Shown piece by piece: positions 44,036 through 49,952 of a stretch of DNA of 49,952 bases (the first letter of the stretch is position 1; every line of letters starts with the position of its first letter). The stretch is from an uncultured Clostridia bacterium (lineage in GTDB: Bacteria; Bacillota; Clostridia; TANB77; CAG-508), in NCBI GenBank assembly GCA_947628115.1, contig CANQYS010000006.1, positions 1-49,952 of the forward strand, given 5' to 3'. The position numbers and the translations under genes were made by a program. A model generated the notes under the pieces. It made no database searches. It saw nothing but the letters and a program-made list of their open reading frames with translations, and was not told the origin of the DNA.

Positions 44036-44722
44036 ATGAAGAATAAATATTTTAGTGATTGGACTAAACTAGAAAAAACGTTATTGTTTGGGAGTATAAT
44101 TCTTGTTAGTCTTGTAGGAATAATATTTAAATCTGATTTGTTAACAACTATATGTTCTATTGTTGGAATAATAACAGCTTTATTACTTGCTAAAGGTAAA
44201 AATTTAGGACAGATATTTGGATTATTAATAGTTGTTTTATATAGTATAGTGTCATTGGAAAATGGTTACTATGGGGAAGTAATAATATATTTATGCATAA
44301 TGCTTCCGATGTATATAATTGGAATAATTTCGTGGTTTAGACATCAAAACAAAGATACTAATTCTGTTGAAGTAAACAGGATAACAATAAAAGAGTGGAT
44401 CATAGTTTTATTTGCTAGTATAGTATGTTTTATAGGAATTTATTTTTTATTAAAAGCACTTAATACTAATCAATTGTTTATATCTTCTCTTTCTGTAATA
44501 GATAGTTTATTTGCTGTTTATTTAGGAGTTAGAAGAAGTAAATATAGTTTTTACTTTTATGTAGTTAATGATTTAATACTTATATTATTATGGGGAATTC
44601 CTGTAATAATTGGAACAATAATATTAATACCAATGGTGTTTAATCCATTAATAAACTTAATAAATGATCTATATGGAATATATAACTGGAAGAAGTTAGA
44701 AAAAGTACAGGGAGTTAAATAA
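44036..44722 (+). CDS. pnuC: PnuC-like nicotinamide riboside/mononucleotide transporter
   Basis: 228 residues, about seven hydrophobic helices. The LENGYYGEVIIYLCIMLPMY and ISWFRHQNK segments match PnuC. It brings in nicotinamide riboside or related NAD precursors by facilitated diffusion. AGGAG precedes the ATG. The next, decayed gene starts 1 nt after its stop. Confidence 0.85.
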   Translation: MKNKYFSDWTKLEKTLLFGSIILVSLVGIIFKSDLLTTICSIVGIITALLLAKGKNLGQIFGLLIVVLYSIVSLENGYYGEVIIYLCIMLPMYIIGIISWFRHQNKDTNSVEVNRITIKEWIIVLFASIVCFIGIYFLLKALNTNQLFISSLSVIDSLFAVYLGVRRSKYSFYFYVVNDLILILLWGIPVIIGTIILIPMVFNPLINLINDLYGIYNWKKLEKVQGVK

Positions 44723-44723
44723 T

Positions 44724-45410
44724 ATGAATAAAATAAAAGTTTTAAACGAAGATGATATTAAAAAAATAATTAATATGGATATAGCAATAAAAGCAGTTGA
44801 AAAAGCATATATGCAGAAAAATTCAAATAAAGGTAATGTATGGCCTTTGGTCTTTTATGAATATGAACACAATGTATTTGACTTAGATATTAGGTCAGGA
44901 AATTTAGATAATGATAATGTCTATGGATTAAAGTTAATTTCATACAATGAGAATAATCCAAATAACAATATGCCAAAAGTGTTTGCAACATCTTTAATCT
45001 TTGATTCTAAAAGTGGTAAGCCTTTAGCATTACTTAATGCATCACCAATAACTTCTTATAGAACAGGTGCATCTGCAGCAATTGGAGCAAAATTTTTGGC
45101 AAGAGAAGATTCAGAAAACTTATTAGTTGTAGGATGTGGAAATATTGCAATATATTCGATTGTAGCAACTCTAATAACTATGCCAAATATTAAAAATGTA
45201 TGTATATGTAATCCAAAGAATTATGAAAATTTATCAAATAAAGATGTAGAAGAGACAGAAATTGAAAGTATAGGATTAGAAATATCTGATGATAATGAGC
45301 CAAGTAAAAGAATTGCAACTAAAAATGGATTTAAAAAAGCAGGGGAAAGATTTTTTTCTTTGACTTTGGAAGATTATATAAAACAAAGGGAAAACACAAT
45401 AAGAGATTAA
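44724..45410 (+). pseudogene. Ornithine-cyclodeaminase-like fragment fused to a GNAT tail
   Basis: 228 residues in one open frame. Residues 1 to about 163 are an ornithine cyclodeaminase/mu-crystallin N-terminal part: ITSYRTGASAAIGAKFLA and the start of a Rossmann fold LLVVGCGNIAIYSIVATL. The frame then passes into a GNAT acetyltransferase C-terminus (IGLEISDDNEPSKRIATKNG, followed by FKKAGERFFSLTLEDYIKQR). Both families are truncated, so a deletion joined two genes. Probably non-functional for either activity, although the frame is open. The junction lies roughly at 45213-45280. Confidence 0.7.
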
Positions 45411-45448
45411 AAATTAATTTGAAGAGCAAAGATAGAAAGGTGAGAATT

Positions 45449-46321
45449 ATGGTGGATTTAGAATTATATAGGATATTTAAAGTTGTAGCAGAAGAAGAAA
45501 ATATAACTCACGCTAGTGAGAAATTAAATATATCTCAACCTGCAGTAACAAAGCATATCCAAAATCTAGAAGAAATTTTAAATATAAAATTGTTTGAAAG
45601 AACTAATAAAGGTCTTATTCTAACAAAGATTGGAAAAGACATTTATGATGAAATTAGAGAGCCAATAGGAATTCTTGAGAATTTATATAAAAAGTATAGC
45701 GATTCTAGAGATATTAATTTAGGAATACATACTACTATGTTAAATAAATTATTTAGTAAAAAGTTATCAAAATATTATGAGCTTAATGAAAATGCAAAGA
45801 TAAATATTGTTAATTATGATGTAGAGGACATGTTATCTAAACTATTGAAACAAGAATTAGATATTGTAATAACAAAGAAAATATTAAGCTATCAAAATGA
45901 AAATATTGAATTTATAAAAATTGGAACAATGCAAGATATTTTAGTAGTAAGTAAAGATTCTGAATTATTAAATAAAAAAATATCAATAGAAGAATTAAAA
46001 GAAAAAACACTATATATGCCAAGAAAAACTTCTGTAACATCCATTAATTTCTTAAAATCTCTTAATTTAACAGAAAACGACTTTAAGTATATTAAAAATA
46101 TTTCATATAATACAATGTTAGAAATTATAAAAAATACAAACGGAATAGGATTAATGACTAAGGAATATATACAGAATGAATTAGAAAATAACGAAATAAT
46201 TGAATTAGAAACAATATTTAAAATTGAACCTATTGAATATGGAGTTTATATAAATAAAACAAATAAATTTAATGAATTAAAAGAATTAATAAAACTTATA
46301 GAAAATGATATGCTGGTATAA
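45449..46321 (+). CDS. LysR-family transcriptional regulator
   Basis: 290 residues. N-terminal winged helix with VAEEENITHASEKLNISQPAVTKHIQ and EEILNIKLFERTNKGLILTKIG, then the periplasmic-binding-like effector domain (DINLGIHTTMLNKLFSKKLS). The ATG at 45449 has GAAAGGTGAG upstream and is chosen over an earlier ATG-less ORF start. Likely regulates neighbouring metabolic genes; effector unknown. Confidence 0.9.
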   Translation: MVDLELYRIFKVVAEEENITHASEKLNISQPAVTKHIQNLEEILNIKLFERTNKGLILTKIGKDIYDEIREPIGILENLYKKYSDSRDINLGIHTTMLNKLFSKKLSKYYELNENAKINIVNYDVEDMLSKLLKQELDIVITKKILSYQNENIEFIKIGTMQDILVVSKDSELLNKKISIEELKEKTLYMPRKTSVTSINFLKSLNLTENDFKYIKNISYNTMLEIIKNTNGIGLMTKEYIQNELENNEIIELETIFKIEPIEYGVYINKTNKFNELKELIKLIENDMLV

Positions 46322-46422
46322 CTTTTGATTATATCAGCATAACTAATACATATTTTACTTTATTCAACAAAAATGATATGATAAATATACGGAAAGTATG
46401 TTGAAAGGAGCGTCTTGAACTT

Positions 46423-46920
46423 ATGGATTATAAAACTAAAATAGGAAAAGATGTTACCATAAAAGAATCTACAATTGGAAAATTTACATCAATTGCGTGG
46501 GGAGCAAGAATTAATCCAAGTAATCATCCTTCATATACTAGAGTTGCTTAGCACAATTTTATTTATCGCTCAAAACAATTTGGTTTTGCTGAAGAAGATG
46601 ATGAAAGTATTTTTGAATGGAGAAGAAAAGATAAAGTTATAATTGGCAACGATGTATGGATTGGACATAATGCAATAATAATGCCTGGAGTTACTATTGG
46701 AGATGGAGCAATTGTTGGAAGTGGTGCGGTTGTTACTCATAATGTAGAGCCATATACAGTTATAGTAGGAGTTCCAGCTAAACCAATAAAAAAAAGATTT
46801 AATGATGAAATAATAGCTAAAATACAAGAGTCAAAATGGTGGAATTGGTCTCACGAAGAAATAAAAGAAAGATTACAAGATTTTAAAAATATAGATAAAT
46901 TTATAAAAAAATGGTGTTAA
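46423..46920 (+). pseudogene. Hexapeptide acetyltransferase, broken by an in-frame TAG
   Basis: 165 codons including stop. Left-handed beta-helix acyltransferase of the xenobiotic type: [47 protein letters not shown] and [14 protein letters not shown] at 46549 (codon 43, after SYTRVA) sits where relatives have Gln, so a single C-to-T change fits. TAG ends ordinary genes here, so recoding is unlikely. Unlike the CGG cases the frame is otherwise unbroken. GAAAGGAG lies 12 nt upstream. Confidence 0.75.
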
Positions 46921-46934
46921 GGGGGATTTTTATA

Positions 46935-47567
46935 ATGAAAAATATTAAAACTGTTATTTTTGATTTAGGAGGAGTTTATTTTACAGATGGAACAAAGAGA
47001 GCAATTGATATAATTAGCCAAAGATGGAATTTAGATCAAAGTAAAGTTGCTGATGTATTTAAAGGAAAGATAGGAACAGCATATAGAGAAAGTCAAATAA
47101 CACACGATGAATTTTGGAGACAAGCTAAAGAAACATTAGAAATAGATGCACCAATGGAAGAATTAGCAGAAATATGGTTAAATGGTTATGTGCCAATAGA
47201 AGGAACAGTAGAGATAATAAAAGAGTTAAATGAAAAAGGATATGAGATACTATATTTATCTGATAATGTTCAAGAAAGAATAGATTATATAGAAGAAAAA
47301 TATCATTTCTTACAATATTTTAAATCAGGTGTATTTTCTCATATAGCAGGAGTTCGTAAACCTAATCCTAAAATTTATCAATTAGCATTGGAAGAATCAT
47401 CAAATCCAGCAGAAAATTGTGTTTATATAGACGATAAACCAAATTTATTAGAAGAAGCTGATAAACTTGGAATGGCAACAATAGCTTTTGTAAATGCAGA
47501 TGAAACAAGAAAGAAATTAATAGAATTAGGTGTTAATTTAACTGAAAAAGAAATAGAGGAGAGATAA
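46935..47567 (+). CDS. HAD-superfamily phosphatase (subfamily IA)
   Basis: 210 residues. Motif I VIFDLGGVYF, motif II LYLSDNV, motif III Lys in GVRKPNPKIY, motif IV YIDDKPNL. Typical of YihX/epoxide-hydrolase N-domain-like phosphatases acting on small phosphorylated metabolites. GGGGG precedes the ATG at 46935. The methyltransferase gene starts 1 nt after the stop. Confidence 0.88.
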   Translation: MKNIKTVIFDLGGVYFTDGTKRAIDIISQRWNLDQSKVADVFKGKIGTAYRESQITHDEFWRQAKETLEIDAPMEELAEIWLNGYVPIEGTVEIIKELNEKGYEILYLSDNVQERIDYIEEKYHFLQYFKSGVFSHIAGVRKPNPKIYQLALEESSNPAENCVYIDDKPNLLEEADKLGMATIAFVNADETRKKLIELGVNLTEKEIEER

Positions 47568-47568
47568 A

Positions 47569-48252
47569 GTGGATAAAAAATTAAAAGAGTTAAAAGAAAA
47601 TGGTATTTTCATTGATTCTATTACAGAAAACAATGCAATAAATTTATTTGATAGTATTGAATTTAATAATATAAAATCAATAGGCATAAGTACAGCAGGA
47701 TTTTTTGAAGGATATTATGCATCGAAAGGGAAAAAGGTTGTTGCAACAACTTTGGATGAAGATGGTATTGAATATATGAAATCGTTATTAAAAGATGTAA
47801 AAGGCAATGAAAATATTGAATACAGAATAGAGGACGCAAGTAAAGAATCTACTGATAAAAATAATTCTTATGATGTTTTATATTCTAGACTATGTCTGCA
47901 TTATTTATCGAATGAGGAACTTAAAATCGCTTTGGATGATTTTTACAGAATACTTAAGCCAAATGGAACATTTTTTATTGTTGTAAAATCTGCTAATGAT
48001 AGAATGGCAAAATCATCTAATTCTGTTATAGATGAAAAAACAGGACTAACAGTAGTTTCAGATTATAATTTGTATCAAGCTCCAAGCAGAAAATTTCATA
48101 CGATAGAGTCTTTAAGTGAAGCAGTAGAAAATGCAGGATTTGTAGTAGAAAACGTTATAGAGTTAGAAGAAAGACTTTGTATGGATTGGAATAGGCTTGT
48201 TCTATCTGATAGTGATGCTACTGTTATACAGATGATAGTAAAGAAATGTTAA
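47569..48252 (+). CDS. Class I SAM-dependent methyltransferase
   Basis: 227 residues. SAM motif I is weak (IGISTAGFFEGYYASKGKKV), but VVATTLDEDGIEYMK, YDVLYSRLCLHYL and LKPNGTFFIVVKS fit a type 11-like methyltransferase fold. Substrate unknown. A GTG start with GAGGAGA upstream. Confidence 0.75.
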   Translation: MDKKLKELKENGIFIDSITENNAINLFDSIEFNNIKSIGISTAGFFEGYYASKGKKVVATTLDEDGIEYMKSLLKDVKGNENIEYRIEDASKESTDKNNSYDVLYSRLCLHYLSNEELKIALDDFYRILKPNGTFFIVVKSANDRMAKSSNSVIDEKTGLTVVSDYNLYQAPSRKFHTIESLSEAVENAGFVVENVIELEERLCMDWNRLVLSDSDATVIQMIVKKC

Positions 48253-48265
48253 GGAGAGATAAAAT

Positions 48266-49138
48266 ATGTTGGAAAGTTTAAGGAATAAAATAAAAGAAAT
48301 TTTGCTTTCTGAAGTTAAAGACATAATTATGACAGCTAGAAATGAAAATATGATAGTTGTTGAAGAAAAAGGAAATGGAGACTCTGCAACAATAGCAGAT
48401 GTAAAAATAGGAGAATTGTTTTCTAGAATATTACCAGAGATTTTACCAAATTCAATAGTAATAAATGAGGAAGATTTTAGTGAGCAAGTATTTGAAAAAA
48501 TGAAAACAACTAGGTATATTTGGATAGTTGATCCTATTGATGGTACTAAAGCATTTAGAACACCAAATAATAATGAATATTGTGTAGGGATTGGATTATT
48601 AGATAATTTAAATCCAGTATTAAGTTTAGTTTATTTGCCTGAATATGAGTTCAATGGTGAAAAAGGATTGATGTTTGAAGCAATTGACACAGAAGAAGGT
48701 GCAAAGCTAAATGGAAGAAATATTTTGGTGACTGATAAGGATAATTTATCAGAATTGTTATGTATAGATCACATTCATAGAGATACAGAGCTTAATGAAA
48801 TAGAAAAGAAAATTAGTAGCAAATGCGGTAAAAGAGAAAAAATTAGAGCTTATGAGGGACATTCAACACTAGCAAATTATGCTTTGGTGGTTGCAGATAA
48901 TTTAAATAGAATTTTTACTAGAAGAAATGCGAATTTGTGGGATGTAGAACAAAGTGCATACATAGTTGAAAAAGCAGGTGGAGTTGTATTTTATAATGAT
49001 GGAACAGACATATTCCCATTGGATTTAAACAGATTAAATGTAAAGGTTGATGAAAACGGAAATAATTTTTTAATAATAGATTCCAATATAGCTTGTGCAA
49101 AAACAATTAAAACAGAAATACTATCATTAATAAAATAA
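48266..49138 (+). CDS. Inositol-monophosphatase-family phosphatase (CysQ-like)
   Basis: 290 residues. Metal- and lithium-binding motifs INEEDF, WIVDPIDGTKAF, and the C-terminal NLWDVEQSAYIVEKAGG. Members remove phosphate from inositol phosphates, fructose-1,6-bisphosphate or 3'(2')-phosphoadenosine 5'-phosphate; the nucleotidase role is a guess from the neighbours. AAGGAGA precedes the ATG. Confidence 0.85.
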   Translation: MLESLRNKIKEILLSEVKDIIMTARNENMIVVEEKGNGDSATIADVKIGELFSRILPEILPNSIVINEEDFSEQVFEKMKTTRYIWIVDPIDGTKAFRTPNNNEYCVGIGLLDNLNPVLSLVYLPEYEFNGEKGLMFEAIDTEEGAKLNGRNILVTDKDNLSELLCIDHIHRDTELNEIEKKISSKCGKREKIRAYEGHSTLANYALVVADNLNRIFTRRNANLWDVEQSAYIVEKAGGVVFYNDGTDIFPLDLNRLNVKVDENGNNFLIIDSNIACAKTIKTEILSLIK

Positions 49139-49266
49139 TAATATGAAATATGTAAAAAAGTTATGTTGTTATAATTAATAGTTATAGCAATATAACATTT
49201 TTGCATTTTACATAATATTCGTAAGGAGTTATAATATAATTAAGATAAGGCGAGGAGGTATATGTA

Positions 49267-49952
49267 ATGAAAAATATTAATATAAAAAAATTAAGAGAAG
49301 ATGGACATGAAATATATATTATAACTGGAAGGGATAATGGAGAATACACAAATCCTTATGAATTAACTAAAGCTTGGCTAAATAATTATAATATTGTTTA
49401 TGATAAACTACTATTTACAAATGCTTATGATAAACAAGCTAAAACAGAAGTATGTCTAAAAAATAATATTGATTTAATAATTGAAGACAGCACTAGAATA
49501 AGTTTAGATTTAATAAATAATGGTATTAAAGTTTATACAATGAATACAAGATATAATCAAAAAGAACAAACATTAAATAGAGTACTAACATGGAAAGAAA
49601 TATACGAAAAAATATCTAAATTAAATAAAAAAGAAGAAAGGAAAAAGGTAAATGTTATTTTAGATACAGATACATATAATGAATGCGATGACCAATTTGC
49701 TTTATCTTATTTAATAAAGTCACAAGACAAGTTTAACATAGAAGCAATTACAATAGCTCCATATCACCATGATAATAATATCTCTATACAAGAAGGAACA
49801 GATAAAAGTTATAATGAAGTAATCAAAATATGTAATTGGTTAAAATTTGATTGGACTAAAAAAGTATTTAAGGGATCAACAGATTATGTAGAAAATAACT
49901 ATAACGAAGAAAATGATGCAGTAAATAAAATTATTGAAATTGCAAATAAAAA
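49267..49952 (+). CDS. Nucleotidase-like fragment fused to a nucleoside hydrolase (3' end outside window)
   Basis: At least 228 residues, open to the window edge. Residues 1 to about 120 resemble the C-terminal half of a 5'(3')-deoxyribonucleotidase (NT5C): KKLREDGHEIYIITGRDNGE and NNIDLIIEDS, but the HAD nucleophile part is missing. From about residue 127 it is an inosine/uridine-type nucleoside hydrolase: VNVILDTDTYNECDDQFALS (calcium-binding DTD-x-DD region). It would split nucleosides into base and ribose. GAGGAGG lies 8 nt before the ATG. No recognisable coding sequence for the lost half lies upstream. Confidence 0.75.
   Translation, partial: MKNINIKKLREDGHEIYIITGRDNGEYTNPYELTKAWLNNYNIVYDKLLFTNAYDKQAKTEVCLKNNIDLIIEDSTRISLDLINNGIKVYTMNTRYNQKEQTLNRVLTWKEIYEKISKLNKKEERKKVNVILDTDTYNECDDQFALSYLIKSQDKFNIEAITIAPYHHDNNISIQEGTDKSYNEVIKICNWLKFDWTKKVFKGSTDYVENNYNEENDAVNKIIEIANK

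Noticed and set aside
46549..46551. TAG read as an amino acid in the acetyltransferase
   Set aside because: TAG is the normal stop of other genes here (for example at 4831-4833) and the site looks like a single Gln-to-stop mutation.

Overview
The window looks like part of the chromosome of a low-GC Gram-positive bacterium of the class Clostridia, probably an uncultured gut member. Signs are the very high A+T content, purine-rich Shine-Dalgarno sites, the radA-disA pair, an Mn-type yybP-ykoY leader before a P-type ATPase, SpoIIIE/FtsK, tmRNA, and pilin-like proteins with a KAITLVALIITII or KGITLVALIITII segment. Most genes lie on the + strand.

Layout. 0.2-2.7 kb: Rpn-type nuclease/transposase, hairpins and a pilin-like protein. 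2.7-8.8 kb: a tight four-gene envelope cassette (sulfatase-like membrane transferase, YidC domain fused to a CDP-glycerol-type phosphotransferase, nucleotidyltransferase fused to a PLP enzyme, small YLDPS membrane protein). 8.9-11.4 kb: efp, a zinc-ribbon protein, an M23 peptidase on the minus strand, tRNA-Trp and tmRNA. 11.5-14.5 kb: two convergent sugar-transfer-associated ATP-grasp genes and an alpha/beta hydrolase. 14.5-18.3 kb: Mn riboswitch, HAD nucleotidase, cation ATPase. 18.6-28.4 kb: rsmD, coiled-coil protein, ftsK, an unknown coiled-coil protein, MBL/beta-CASP hydrolase, an unknown protein, GH15. 28.7-30.4 kb: REP-like hairpin arrays and a RAYT transposase. 30.4-40.6 kb: radA, disA, pilin-like, cyclophilin, NUDIX, lysA, two-component system, DUF378, rlmD. 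41.3-50 kb: NUDIX/P-loop fusion, Fe-alcohol dehydrogenase, pnuC, decayed genes, LysR, HAD, methyltransferase, IMPase-type phosphatase, nucleoside hydrolase.

Main discovery. Nine genes appear broken by frameshifts (pilin, MBL hydrolase with two breaks, unknown protein, GH15 with three, RAYT, disA, response regulator, histidine kinase, rlmD). At all twelve break points the interrupted frame reaches a CGG codon. Skipping the C, so that GGN is read as glycine in the +1 frame, restores the family sequence exactly, often at an invariant glycine (DisA VDGG, response-regulator LGADDY, kinase GLGLS, MBL AVGRTQ, GH15 GLGWSHA). In my manual scan I found no in-frame CGG used as an ordinary arginine codon in any other gene. 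The economical reading is that CGG is an undecoded or hungry codon in this lineage, and that ribosomes, or a quadruplet-reading tRNA, pass it by +1 frameshifting onto glycine. A systematic assembly error is the main alternative.

Second theme. A family of REP-like palindromes (consensus about 37 nt, twelve copies seen) sits between and inside genes. Four copies lie inside the RAYT transposase gene whose family normally mobilises such elements. One repeat variant there puts the gene out of frame by one base, and an in-frame CGG restores it.
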